A stretch of 64,000 nucleotides of DNA from NCBI RefSeq assembly GCF_050947875.1, contig NC_134568.1:219417673-219481672 (forward strand), read 5' to 3'. This DNA is from Dermacentor variabilis (taxonomy: Eukaryota; Arthropoda; Arachnida; Ixodida; Ixodidae). Position 1 is the first letter of the stretch, and the number at the start of each line of letters is the position of its first letter. The notes below the pieces were generated by a model that saw nothing but the letters and a program-made list of their open reading frames with translations, did no database searches and was not told where the DNA came from. The position numbers and the translations under genes were made by a program. Shown here one piece after another: positions 34,810 to 47,020 of this stretch.

Positions 34810-37800
34810 ATGGATACACAAATTATTCAATGGAACATCAGAGGTCTCCTTAGAAACCTTGATGATTTGCAAGAACTCATCCACAAACATAATCCGAAAG
34901 TGCTGTGTTTACAGGAAACACACTTAAAATCCAAACACACAAACTTTCTCCGTACGTATGTTACGTTTCGCAAAGATCGTGATGATGCTGTCGCATCATC
35001 GGGTGGTGTTGGGATTCTCACTCATAAAACTATAGCATGTCAGCCTTTACAGCTACGAACGCCCCTTGAAGCAGTGGCGGTTCGAGCTGTTCTTCTCAAT
35101 AAACTCGTGACCATTTGCTCGCTTTACGTACCCCCACACTACAAATTAACGAAACATGAATTCCAATCCTTTATAGACCAATTGCCAGAACCTTATGTTG
35201 TTCTTGGCGATTTCAATGCGCACAGCTCCCTGTGGGGCGACTCTCGTACTGATGCGCGAGGTCGCCTCGTTGAACAATTCCTTTTTTCGTCCGGTGCGTG
35301 TCTGCTGAATAAGAAGGAACCCACTTATTACTGTCTCGCAAACCGAACCTTTTCTTCAATTGATCTTAGTATAGTTTCCCCGTCAGTACTGCCCGAACTT
35401 GAATGGGAAGTTGACAATCCTTACGGAAGCGACCACTTCCCCATACTCATAAGAACATCTAAAGAAAACGAATATCCTCTACAAGCTCCTAGGTGGAAGA
35501 TAGACACAGCAGATTGGGAGAGATTCCGAAACTTATCTAGTATATCATGGGATGAGATGCCCTCGTTAGAAATTGATGCTGCTGTGCAGTATTTTACAGC
35601 CGTCATAGTAGATGCCGCATCTAAATGCATACGTGAAATCAGTGTCTCGGCATGCAAACGGCATGTCCCGTGGTGGAACGATGAATGCAGAATCGCCCGT
35701 AGGAATCGGAACAAAGCGTGGGGGTTGCTACGCGCCTCCCCCACTGCGGAGAATCTTATCAGTTTTAAAGAAGTAAAATCCCAAGGCAGGCGAACCCGCC
35801 GACAGGCCAGAAGAGAGAGTTGGCAGAAGTTTTTATCCGGTATCAACTCCTATACAGATGAGGCCAAAGCCTGGAACAGGGTTAATAGAATTAGAGGGCG
35901 ACAAACATATTCACTCCCTCTAGTAAATACACAGGGCGATACACTGCAAGATCAGGCAGACTCACCTGGGGAGTATTTTGAGAGCGTGTCATGTCCAGCA
36001 AATTATTCACAATCCTTCCCGAAATATAAACAAATAAGCCATTAACAAGAAAATGTCGAGAGAATGAGCCTTACAACCGTCCTTTTAGTATTGCCGAATT
36101 GAGAGCTGCCCTGAGCGCATGCAAGAGCTCCGCACCAGGATCTGATAGAATCATGTATGAAATGCTCAAAAACTTACACAATGACACGCAAGTTACACTA
36201 CTCGCACTTTTCAACACCATCTGGGATGTAGGGTACTTTCCAACCGCATGGAAGGAAGCCATTGTGGTCCCTGTTTTGAAACAAGGCAAAGACCCTTCCT
36301 CAGTGGCAAGTTACCGCCCGATAGCCCTTACAAGTTGCATTTGTAAGGTGTTTGAAAAAATGATAAATCGGCGACTCATTCATTTCCTTGAACAGAGCAA
36401 AATACTTGATCCTTATCAGTGCGGCTTCCGAGAAGGGCGCTGCACAACCGACCATCTTGTACGTATTGAAGGACATATTCGTGACGCGTTTGTACACAAA
36501 CAGTTTTTCTTATCGATATTCCTCGATATGGAGAAGGCGTACGATACGACCTGGCGCTACGGAATCTTGAGAGATTTGTCAGAAATGGGCATTCATGGTA
36601 ATATGCTAAACGTAATAAAAAGCTACTTGTCCAATCGTACCTTCCGGGTGAAAGTAGGCAATGTGCTGTCACGTCCTTTTATACAAGAAACCGGTGTACC
36701 CCAGAGTGGCGTGCTCAGTTGCACACTCTTTATTGTTAAGATGACAACACTTCGTGCTTCCTTACCACCGGCCATTTTATATTCCGTCTATGTGGACGAC
36801 ATTCAGATAGGTTTCAAATCCTGTAACCTCGCAGTGTGCGAGAGACAGGTACAGCATGGTTTGAACAAGGTGTCAGGGTGGGCAGAGAAAAATGGATTCA
36901 AAATCAACCCTCATAAGAGTTCTTGTGTTTTGTTTACAAGGAAGAGAGGCCTGGTTCCGGATCCCTGCTTAGAAATGTGTGGACAGCAGATACTTGTAAA
37001 CAAAGAGCACAAATTTCTAGGTGTTATACTCGACAATAGACTCACTTTCGTCCCACACATTAAACATCTTAAAGAAAAGTGTCTAAAAACAATGAACCTA
37101 ATGAAACTTCTATCCCAGACTACGTGGGGTAGTGACAGGAAGTGCCTAATGAATCTCTATAAGAGCCTCATCCGGTCGCGATTAGATTATGGTGCCGTGG
37201 TATATAACTCTGCCGCCCCGAGCGCGCTAAAGATGTTAGACCCTGTTCACCATCTGGGTATCCGTTTAGCCACAGGAGCTTTCAGAACAAGTCCCGTACA
37301 AAGTTTATGTGCAGAATCGAATGAGTGGTCACTTTATATCCAGAGAACATACATCAGCCAAACATATTTTTTGAAAGTCCACTCTAATCCTGAACATCCC
37401 TGTTTTAACACCATTAATGATATGACATATGCTACACTGTTTCGTAATCGTCCTTCCGTAAGACAGCCTTTCTCGCTGCGTGTGAGGGAGCTTAGTCATG
37501 AAATGGATGTTCCACTCCTCGAACTTCGCCTAATGCATCCAGCCAAGCTGCTACCTCCTTGGGAGTGGCAGTTGATACAATGCGATACATCTTTCATGGA
37601 AGTTACAAAAAACGCTCCAGAGATTGAAATCCACATGGATTTCCGGGAACTCCAGCACAAACACTCCTGCACGGAGTTCTACACAGACGCATCGAAGTCA
37701 CAGGACGGGGTGTCCTACGCAGCCGTCGGGCCATCCTTCTCGGAAACCGATGTACTGCATGCGGAAACTAGTATCTTTACAACTGAGGCCTACGCACTAT

Positions 37801-38515
37801 TGTCGGCTGTGAAGCATATCAGGAAATCAAAACTCCAGAAAGCAGTCATATATACGGATTCCCTTAGTGTTGTGAAGGCCTTGATGGCATTTTCTAAGCA
37901 CAAAAATCCGGTAATTAACGAACTCTATTCTGCTCTGTGTAAAGCGTATATAGGTAATCAGCATGTCATCATATGCTGGGTGCCAGGTCATAGGAGCATC
38001 GAAGGTAATGTTCTGGCGGACCAGATGGCCACGTCAGTTGCATCACATTCTGCTAATCCCACCGCTGCAGTTCCTGTCACAGACCTGAAGCCCTTCTTAC
38101 GGAGGAAACTACGGAACCAGTGGCAACGCCTATGGGACGCGGAAACAAATAATAAGCTCCACAAGATAAAGCCACAGTTAGGATTCTGGCCTTCCGTAAC
38201 AAAATCACGCCGGACAGATGTCCTATTCTGTCGTCTAAGAATAGACACACATTTGGCACACATAACTTTTTACTCACCGGAAACGAGCCTCCAACCTGTG
38301 GTAGATGCGGGGAGAGGCTGACCGTCCTCCACGTCCTTCTGGAGTGTCGGAAAGCCGAATCTGAAAGAAAGAAACATTTTCCCTTAGCATACCGCCAGCA
38401 CATCCCCCTTCATCTAGTAATGTTACTCGGCCCAGAACCGCTGTTTGACTCCAGCGCAGTCCTGGGCTTCCTGAAAGATGTTGTATTACATGTTATTAGC
38501 CCCACACACCCGTAG
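34810..38515 (+). pseudogene. LINE ORF2: AP endonuclease, reverse transcriptase, RNase H
   Basis: This is the polyprotein for target-primed reverse transcription. Residues 1-230 are an AP-type endonuclease: IIQWNIRGLL, LCLQETHLK, VVLGDFNAHSSLWGD, FSSIDLSIV and YGSDHFPIL carry the catalytic Asn, Glu, Asp and His. The RT has SAPGSDRI, YRPIALTSCICKVFEKMI, IFLDMEKAYDTTW and YVDDIQIGF (active-site Asp pair kept). RNase H has EFYTDASKSQDG, TEAYALLSAV, IYTDSLSVVKAL and WVPGHRSIEGN. A Cys-rich tail is readable in another frame (TCGRCGERL, then LECRK). Two frame breaks, near 36020 and near 38255, inactivate the copy; otherwise it is intact. The stop at 38513-38515 ends the tail frame. Confidence 0.88.
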
Positions 38516-38880
38516 CGTCTCCTCTGTTTAGAGGATGCCGCTGTGATAGCTGTTTCATATAGCACATGCCTCTAGGCCCTTGTGTTTCAAGGGCTCTGGC
38601 GAGGCAGTGGTGCTCCAGGTAATTTCACCATCTAATATATTTTCTGTATTGCATCACTCTTTCACGATGGATTTTATTACACATAGAACAAGTCATTTGT
38701 CATCGACATAATTTTATTACAGATAGATTTTACGCACTCTAGAGCGACTATCTTTAAGGCCCCTATACAGCCACTTTACATTAACCCCATAGAACTCATA
38801 ACTACATTGTGAACTTATCAACACTGCCTTGGCGCTCTTTGGCCACACTTGGCCCTTGCGCCAATAAACACTACATATCA
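38516..38880 (+). other. LINE 3' untranslated region
   Basis: About 365 bp of AT-rich, non-coding sequence after the ORF2 stop. It includes AATAAACACTACATATCA immediately before the target duplication, a tail type seen in I-group elements. Confidence 0.7.
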
Positions 38881-39083
38881 TCATTTCATGCAGTGTACAC
38901 AGAAAATGCTAGAAATGACAACACAGCGCACTATGAACATCGGTACATTGCCGTTCTCGAAGGTGGCCAGTCGCACTTCCCTAAATTAAATGTGACTACA
39001 TATATGGGTGTTTTTTTACATATTGTTATGCTGACTCATTATTTAGCTTCTGAGATGCACTCTTTGCCTCGTATCCCATATTG

Positions 39084-40510
39084 GCAGAAAGGATGTTCCT
39101 ACATCCACCGCCAAGGTCTGTGAGTGGTGGCACTGGCTAACACTCCCAGGGTTCTACTAGGAAACATGCCGTATTTACTCGCATAATGATCGCACTTTTT
39201 TGACAAAAAAATTGACGCAAATTCAGGGGTGATATCATTACGCGGGTAAAATTTCCCGCAAAAAAAAAAAAAAAAAAATTCCATCCCACGTTTGCTGCGG
39301 GATGACAACAGCTGTATGTACTGCGGGGCACCAAAACAAAAATGGCGGCCGGCGGAGCAAGTCGAACGCGCCAAACGCGATTTTTTTTTCTCATGAGTAC
39401 ATTACGTGTATTGAAAGAGTTTCTTCTGTATGAGTAATGAATAATATCGTTAATATCTGCAAGTTTGCGGCAATAACGTAGCCATGTCCACTTTGAGGAG
39501 ACAAAAACAGATGAGCGCGCTTAGCTGCCTGTGACAGAAACACATGGCGGTCATGCTGCGGAAACTGTGGCATTTGCCTTTCCTGCTATCCTAATACGGC
39601 ACGTTTCCGCTAAAGGTGGGCGAATATCTTAGCTGTGTTACAAGTGGTCGGCGTATGAATAGGGTACACTTCTCACGTATCAGTGTAGACGTGGCTGCTA
39701 TCGTTGCCGCTCGCGGTTTGTTGTATGCCCACGAGTGCAGACGAGAAGAATCGAAAGGCACCTTTTTTGTTGTTGTTGTTGTTGACCACAACCATTATAA
39801 AGCCTACACATAATAAAGGCAAGTTTGGTTGCAACTTTTTTTTTTTTTTTTGTCATGGAAGTGCGGAAAGTGATGAATGAAATGGTGCATCTGCTTAAGA
39901 ATGGTTGGTGCATGCAGACCGCTTGGTTTGTCTTGAAGAGTGGTTCGCGTAGCATTTGATAGATGGTGAGCTCGATCATTATTAGCTAGACTTGGCACAC
40001 GACATATCGCTGCGGCAAGTTCAGGGTGCGATCATTACACGAGAAATAAAAAAAATCGAATTTTAATGACAAAATTCAGGGGTGTGATCATTACGCGAGT
40101 GCGATCATTATGCGAGTAAATACGGTAAATACCCAAGAAAGTGGATGGGGAACGGCGCCGCGATAGCTCAATTGGTAGAGCATCACATGCGAAATGCGAA
40201 GGCTGTGGGATCGTTCCCTACCTGCAGCAAGTTGTTTTTTCATCCACTTTCATTTCGATTAATTTATCGTTTCTTTATTTCATTTATTAAGTACAAGTAA
40301 TTTCTCCTTTGTCCTTGGTGTCAGTGTTTGCTGGCTTCTACAGATACTACTCCGCTAGTCCAACCAGGTGAGGATGAGCCCTCTTATTCAGACACTGTTA
40401 GTGTCACTTGACACTCGAGGTCCCAAACGTATGGGATCCCCAATTTCAAAAATTTATGATATGACTAATAAAAATTGGGCCCCTCGGTTAACCCCTTTTC
40501 TTCTCGTTTA
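39084..40510 (+). repeat. SINE-containing composite repeat, copy 1 (filled by MITE A)
   Basis: The left segment 39084-39168 (AGAAAGGATGTTCCTACATC, ending TCTACTAGGAAACATG) continues after the MITE at 40126 with AAATACCCAAGAAAGTGGATG. It carries a tRNA-like block at 40157-40230 (box A TAGCTCAATTGG, box B GGATCGTTCCC) and a tail ending near GGGCCCCTCGGTTAACCCC. The uninterrupted second copy lies at 40612-40975. About 110 bp between GGCTTCT and TATGATATGAC is extra here relative to copy 2. Confidence 0.8.
39169..40125. mobile_element. MITE family A, copy 2 (957 bp)
   Basis: Termini CCGTATTTACTCGCATAATG and, complemented, CCGTATTTACTCGCATAATG, with TA retained on the right (40126-40127) and TG on the left. 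It is inverted relative to the copy at 2766-3739. Internal blocks are shared, for example TTGCTCCGCCGGCCGCCAT, read on opposite strands. The adjacent composite repeat at 40612 preserves the empty site. Confidence 0.88.
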
Positions 40511-40611
40511 TTACATAATGAGGGTCTTGAATCCGGCAGCATTGATGCCTTCAGGTAGCATGTGTGGGTTTATTTGACCAATTACCTTCACCCAAAAAGA
40601 TAACGTTCTCA

Positions 40612-40975
40612 TGATGCGTGCGGCAGAAACGATGTTCCTACATCCGCCGCCGAGGTCTGTGAGCGTGGCGCTGGCTAACACTCCCAGGGTTCTACTAGGA
40701 AACATAAATACCCAAGAAAGTGGATGGGGAAACAGCGCCACAGTAGCTCAATTGGTAGAGCATCGCACACGAAATGCAAAGGTTGTGGGATCCTTCCCAA
40801 CCTGTGGCAAGTTGTTTTTTCGTCCACCTTCATTTCCATTGTTTTATCGTTTCTTTATTTTATTTATTAAGCGCAATTAATTTCCCCTGTGTTGTCCTTG
40901 GTGTCAGTGTTTGTTGGCTTCTTATGCTATGACTAATAAAAATTGGGCACCTCAGTTAACCCCTTTTCTTCTCAT
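40612..40975 (+). repeat. SINE-containing composite repeat, copy 2 (empty site)
   Basis: Starts AGAAACGATGTTCCTACATC (offset by a few bases), reads without interruption through TAGGAAACATAAATACCC, and has a tRNA-like block at 40736-40810 (TAGCTCAATTGGTAGAGCA and GGGATCCTTCCC). The tail ends GGGCACCTCAGTTAACCCC. The tRNA-like part cannot form a good acceptor stem, so it is a retroposon head, not a tRNA gene. This may belong to a described tick tRNA-SINE family, but I cannot confirm the name. Confidence 0.8.
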
Positions 40976-41780
40976 TTACACTCGAGCAATGTGTTCTTGT
41001 TTTTTCAGTGATTGTACGTAGTGCTGATGTGCTTTCACTCGGACGCGACGTGTTCTTTCCCGCAGCAGTAGCATGAGACACCCTTTTGATACCACAACCT
41101 TATGCATAGGAAGCGAGCTTCTGCTGGAACTGGCTATCTTGCTGGCATTTTTGTTCGCAGCTTCCATGGCAAGCGCAGTTTTCAGGGAATCTTCATACGT
41201 AAGGCCTACTTTCTCGAGCAGCCTTGTCTGCACGGCTGTGTTGTTGATGCTGCACACAATATGGTCCATCAATATATTGCCATGCTCACTTCTGAAGTTC
41301 CAATATTCCGAGAGACTTTTGAGTGATGCCACGAAGTTACTGACCGACTCGCCCTCTGTGCGAACATGCGTGTTGAGCTTAAAATGCTGAACAGCTGCAG
41401 ATGGCTTGGGGCAGTAATGGTCCCCCAGAAAGGAAACAATTTCAAGTTTTTGTCTTGTGGCTGGGTGAGCTTAACGAGATCCCACAAGAGAACATATGTC
41501 TTCTGCCCACAGCAACTAAAGAAGTGTGACTTCTTTTTTTCTGCTGCAGTGTCATTGGCAAATAATTGGCAATTAAGAAAGCTTCAAGACGTTGAATGTA
41601 GAAGGGCCATGCATCTCCCTCTCCTCCGTTGAATGCTTCACGGTTGCTGAGCATTGGCATGACAAACTTCTGTTGCGTCGAACTCACCAGGGGATCGACA
41701 CACTCATGTGCGTAGAAGTGGGCGGAAGGATGATGCACTTGAAAAAACTTTATTGCTTTTTTGCTAATCACCACTTGTTA
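40976..41780 (-). pseudogene. Gypsy-type gag remnant (minus)
   Basis: Reading leftward from 41780: REAFNGGEGDAWPFYIQRLE, FLIANYLP, then LVKLTQPQDKN, SLKSLSEYWNFRSEH, NILMDHIVCSINNTAVQTRL and LEKVGLTYEDSLKTALAMEA. These are typical of the capsid region of arthropod Ty3/gypsy elements. A zinc knuckle CYCCGKEHVASE follows near 41040-41075, but its last Cys codon reads as a stop. Frame changes near 41500 and 41350 also break it. No LTR, protease or pol is next to it; on the left it stops at the SINE composite. Confidence 0.7.
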
Positions 41781-42189
41781 TGAGTGTATGCCAAGTAGTG
41801 TCGATAGGCGGACTGACTCTGCGGTTGCCGTCAACTGTTAGCCCAAGGAACCAACAACATATACGGCCTGACAGTACAAATGGGGATGCACTGAAAACTG
41901 ATTCCATGTTTTTTACTCTCTGCCTTGACAGGGCGGTGCAAGTGGCGCCGCACTATGGATGGCCAGTTAAAACGAAACCGTAACAGCACATATAAAATCA
42001 GTGGTTAAAGCTACCCTTCGTCTTCATGTTGCAGCACGATATGTTGTGCATGGGCTCTGGCTCTCTTGGTGGCAGGTCGAATGCAAACGGTGATTTGTTT
42101 CTCTTGAATTTGTTGGAATCGTAGCTCTTACAGTAATGTTTAACAGATCCGAAGAGCTGTTTGCAGCTGACATTGTCACCTGAAGTTCT
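41781..42189. other. Intron, nothing recognised
   Basis: No protein or repeat family recognised on either strand. Confidence 0.4.
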
Positions 42190-42487
42190 TGCGCGGTCAC
42201 AAATCAGCTGAGTGTCCGCTCTTCGCAGGTTTCGTTAGCCCTGCGGGCGATACTGGCATGTTTTGCGTGCCTTCCCCACTGGTGTACCTCTTGTGATGTC
42301 ACATGAAGAAATATGCTTGGCTGTTCGGTTAGCTTTCAGTTTCGTTCATGCGCTTTTTTGCTTATTTAAAATTATTTTCGAATTTGTGGAACAATTCAAC
42401 TATCATACGCATGACAGGGGGCTCTTGGGGACCTATATATTCCATTACCTTGACATGGCAAAAAAATCGCCGGAGTTGCCTTTTGAG
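42190..42487. repeat. Partial copy of MITE family D (see 56607)
   Basis: The right end AAAAAATCGCCGGAGTTGCC and the upstream TTATTTAAAATTATT block match the right part of the element at 56607-57162 in order and strand. The left terminus was not found. Confidence 0.45.
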
Positions 42488-45400
42488 TCAGCTTTGCCGC
42501 ACTATAGCCGCGTTATGCGGCGAAGCATACCGACTGTATTGCGGTGACACATATTTGCCTATGGTGCTTATGGCTACCCGACACTGTTGGCTCAAGTACC
42601 CACACTGTGCTGCCTCTTCATGCATCTGGACAACACCAGCTGTCAGGTGGAAACCTATGTGTCTGCTGCTAATCTGGCTAAGTGCCTAAATACAGTTTCC
42701 AAACTACAAATTTGACCAAGTTTGGCAGCTTGGCAGTGCTTTTAGACCCTCATGCTAAAGTAGTTGAGTACCTTCAGGATGCTTCAATGGCAAGCTAGAT
42801 TAAAAATTGTAGGAATTGGGGCCTGTTCGGTATTCATGACTGTGGGTACAATGGGAAGTAAACAGGTTAGACAAAGTAGGTTGGGCTTGGTGGTCATTCA
42901 TAACTGTGGCTACTGCACGAAGTAAATAGGATGGACAGTGCTTTGTGTATCTGCTTCTGTCTGTGCTGTTTCCTTCTCAAAGAATTCACAGTTGTGGAGT
43001 TATAACCTACCATTAGAAGAAGTAAGAAAAATTTAAACACCAAGGAACCCAGATATGTCCTCAAGCTTCTGAAAAAGCTTCTTCCACATCGGCACTTTTA
43101 AAAGACTTTGATAAGCTCATCAACCAGCAGAGATTTTCACTTGCTTGTAGCAGCAATTTTCACGGGCTACAAGCACAGGTTGAAAAATATGTGCATGATG
43201 AAATTTTGGGCTCAAAAGAAGATCCATGTGGGTGGTGGTGTAAGCACAGTGCCCACTGTTGGCTGATCTTGCAAAAGGATGCCTGCCGATATGAGGCACT
43301 AGTGTGTCTAGTGAGCAGCTAGTGTCATTGAAGGAATCTGCCGTTTTCATGGTCCTATGCTGCCTACTGTTGCAGGCCACTGGAAATGTGTTGGAAGTGT
43401 GCTGGGGCTTTCATCAGTTGATTTGTGTGCTTGCGCCTATGTTGAGTGTGTGTCGGTCGTGTGTTTCGTGGATCGCGATTAATTATTAATGGCTTCTCTG
43501 GGGCAGCATGTCTATTCTGGAAGTCATGTAGCACGCACTGACTACTGGGTAAGCTGGCCTGAGTGCGCTCTTGTGCTAACAGTGCGGCTGACAAAGGTAC
43601 ACTGCGCTCCAGCTACTGAAATGGCTGCCTTGAAGCTTGTTGTTACTGATGCCTGTGCTTGCACCTCGCTTTTTGTATTCCTTTACACATTCATTAGACA
43701 TTTCGCATATTCAAGATGTCTTCAAGTACAGCCTTCTGCTTCGATTTGCCAAAGTGGCGCATTTGTTTACATTGACATCTATAGCCACATCTCGTTCTCG
43801 TTATTAACGTTTGATATTGTGGAAATGATGCATCGCTGATTTAAAATACTGTCAAAATGTAGCAAAACATACATATGTGCACATACAAGTCTTGTTGTTC
43901 CACCCAGCGACTTGTCAATATGAGTGGACGAGCCCCTTAAAACAAGGGCAACTGTGATCCAGACACATATATTACGGGCTGTTATTACTGATGCTTGCTT
44001 TTCTTGAAGTTCATCATACTTAGTTTGTGTGTGCCATAAAATATTATTAGAGAAAACTGTGCTCAGGATAAGCGCTCACTTATGGGCCATGTAGTTCTCT
44101 CACGAAAATGCGGATGCCATCACTGACACCGCCGGTAACTGAGCGAGGCAGTTTATGCTTCTGTACCAAATGCACTGTCTCTAGTTTCCCATTTGATGCA
44201 GAGGTAAACAGTGCTTCTCTGGGATTAAGAAATGTGTCAACCTAATAATGCGTATAGATCCACCCATCTACGTAGCGAATGCGACTGGCAGCCTTTGGGA
44301 ACGGCGACCTACAGATGTTGGAACTGCGCTGTATTGCCATTAGCCGTTCATTGTGTATGTGCCATGCAAAGTGAAGAGTAGTTGATATAAAATTGCCATA
44401 GAGTCACAACTGAACTATAAGAGCAGTTTCCTTCGTTGTAACTGCTTATTTTTTAGTTGAGGTCCACCGGTAGTGGGTGCATGAACTCAATGAGGCCAGG
44501 CCTAAACCAACCTTCGCTAAACAGATCAACGTTGGCTCATACTTCATGTGCACGGCTTGAGAGGATTAATGTTTGTGCATTTCAACTTCGAAGGCATGTT
44601 TCAACTCATTTTGTGTGCAATTATATATGCAAGCAAAGGCACTGCGGATATATCGCATTGTCGGTTCGGCAGCTGATTGTGTGGCGTTCAGTCCAGCAAT
44701 CATGGTCGGCATGCTGATTTTGCTGGTGCCGTCGACAAGAAAGCCTGTCACACTACGACAACTCGCACCTGTCGATTGTGTCATTGTCGGCCCATTGTGA
44801 TAACATGGTCTCAGCGATGCACTGTGCTGAATAGTCGGCCAATAATTGGCGTTAGCGTCTTGTTGGTCTCGTATTGACCCAGTGTTACTGCACCTTAAAC
44901 GAGTGCGTGAAGTATGCGATGCCACCACCAGCAAGAGAGGGCCAACACTGCAAGAAGACTTCATCAGCAACGTGATGTTTTTGAAGTGTCGCCCAAGTGT
45001 AATGCAGCGGTTTATAAATTTGCTAGCCATCAATGCAAGGTGGCAACTGCATGGTTCACTGTGCAGTCTGAATGAAGCCTTGGCCTCTCCTTTTTTTAAA
45101 GTGGAGTTGGAGTCTTACGCTATGCACGCTTTCAGCACCGCAACAACGTAGAGCTCTATACCGGTGGATTTCCAATGCAGTACACGGCATGAGTGTTTGC
45201 TCCAGTGTGCGTTTGTGCACTTTATTTATTTATTTATTTATTTTTTCAGAGGACTTTCCCTCAATATTTTTGAGACATGCGTGTCCCTCCAAAAAGTTTT
45301 TTGACTAATCCGCTAGGGCCATCGCATGCGCCATCGTGCTGTGAAAAAGGCAGATTGTGACATGCCAGGAGGGTGATCGCTGCCCTCCGAACATGTGGAG

Positions 45401-46892
45401 CAGTTATCCTTCTTTCACGACAACATTAATAACTGCAGTTACGATACTGTCAAGCAAAAGTGTTCTGCTAGAGAATTTTGTTGACTGGAACCATAATTTT
45501 TGTCTGTTATTTGCCGTGTAATAAACTGAGTTCTTTTTACACCTCTGGTTGATTGAAAAATATTGCATTCTTGCAAAACCAGTAGTATTCATATTCGAAA
45601 AATATTTAAAGTGGGTTTGCACTGGTTTTCATTATTCGAATTTGCTATAGCCTCTGGGTGCCAATAATCATTCGCTAGATGACGGTATAGGCTAAGTCTG
45701 CCATTTTTACAGCATACCATGGCCTTAATTTTGTATAGAATGAACTTCAAATATAACAAACCTTTCTCCTGGATTATTACAGTCTAATGTATCAACCGTA
45801 GACTGTGATAGTTTTGCAATTTGTTTTGTTTATATGGTAGACTTCTGTTAATTTTATTTTAGGTATTTCTGTTCTTCAGTTAATTATTTCGATCAAAAGT
45901 CCTGGCCGGTGCCCATACATTTCCATGGGACCAAATGTCTGTAATTTGGATCCTGAAATTAGCCTTAGCCAGATCATTCGAACTTAATTGGTCATTTCAC
46001 ACGTGCTCAAACCCAATGATGACTGGAGTCGTGACTCCAGCAGTGTCAGTGTATGTCTTGGTGGTGCTTAGTGAATTCAATGAACACACATCACCTCTCG
46101 TCCAAAATGCCCATTTTGGGCCTGCTCCAGGACGGCTGTTGTTTGCAGCAGCCTAGGATCACAGCCAGCCTAACCAGCACCACTGCCTTTGCTGTCACAA
46201 GATGGTGACCATGGAGAATTGCATGCTTTGCAGCGAAGTGGTTTGTTAGGCATGGGCCGCCATCTCGTTTACAATAACTGCGAAGTCGTTTAATAAATGC
46301 AGAATAGTACCAGACGCACTCTAACCCGTGTGATGGAGAGCATGTAGTGGTCTTTTAGACAGCGATAGTGTTGTCTGGGAGTGATGACGATAGATATTAA
46401 GTAAGTAAACTTCCATGCTGTTAAAGTTCGCTGGTTTCGTATTTTTCTTATTGCTGGAATCGGAAGGGTGCTACGCTTTTCTTGCTAAGAAAACAGGGTG
46501 TACGTTTGATTTCTTTGTTTAGGAGGTCTAATGTCATTTTTACATTAGTTTTATACTTGGAATCCCTAAAAAGTGGTTGTGCATTCGATTTGGGGACATT
46601 TTAAAATTGAGGAAAATGCTACCAAATGAATCGTGGTGTAGTTTGGTGTTTTTTCGGGCTCTTGTTTTATTCGACCTGCTGGACCAACTACCGACCAATT
46701 TTGTTGGTCCCGTCAGAGTCAACTTACCTAATGGAAGTCGACTGTGTTTATAAATTGTGTGAACATCAGCCTTAAAGTATGTTAATGGATCTATGTTCCG
46801 AAACAGTAAAATATTTTTTTTTAAATTTTGTTATTATCAGTACTTTTAGAAATTATTAGCAGTGTTCTACATGATTTTTTTTTTCCTTCCAG
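42488..46892. other. Long intron stretch with little recognisable content
   Basis: A TTTA repeat of about six units lies at 45218-45243 and may be the tail of a lost minus-strand LINE. A 155-codon minus frame at 44566-45033 has no family resemblance. A T-rich tract and TTTTCCTTCCAG at 46871-46892 form the acceptor of the next AP-1 gamma exon. Confidence 0.4.
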
Positions 46893-47020
46893 GTCACTGA
46901 AGATGAAGTCATAGATTTTTATGAGAAGATGCTGAGCAACAATCAAGTGCAGCTTGTAACAAAGGAGTATGCCGTTACATCGCTAATGAAATTAAGTGTG
47001 CGCTTTGCATCGTCTGCACC
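46893..47020 (+). CDS. AP1G1: AP-1 gamma exon: VTEDEVIDFYEKML
   Basis: A 128-nt exon between CCTTCCAG and GTAAGT, entering in phase 0 and leaving two bases (CC) of a Pro codon. The product VTEDEVIDFYEKMLSNNQVQ, followed by TKEYAVTSLMKLSVRFASSA, aligns to human AP1G1 VTEDEVLDILESVL and TRGYALTAIMKLSTRF. This is a helical pair near the end of the trunk. Open, no damage, and it lies 23.5 kb downstream of the previous exon. Confidence 0.95.

Larger units (their letters stand above)
30370..38895 (+). mobile_element. I-type LINE, near full length, with 15-bp target duplication
   Basis: The direct repeat TCATTTTATGCAGTG (30370-30384) and TCATTTCATGCAGTG (38881-38895; one mismatch) frames a body of 30385-38880. 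The body starts CAGGCCCGCAGGGGCG and ends in an ATC-type tail (ACATATCA). Removing the 2.57-kb nested transposon leaves about 5.9 kb: a 5' UTR of about 500 bp, ORF1 with three CCHC knuckles, ORF2 with endonuclease, RT and RNase H, and a 3' UTR of about 365 bp. This layout is that of the I clade. Its single-mismatch target duplication and limited frame damage suggest a fairly recent insertion. Confidence 0.85.

Noticed and set aside
40157..40230. tRNA-like sequence with A and B boxes (also 40736-40810)
   Set aside because: The acceptor stem does not pair fully, the B box is altered, and it is embedded in a repeated composite with a constant tail. It is a SINE head, not a tRNA gene.
44566..45033. 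155-codon minus-strand frame
   Set aside because: No recognisable domain or splice context; kept only as an unexplained stretch.
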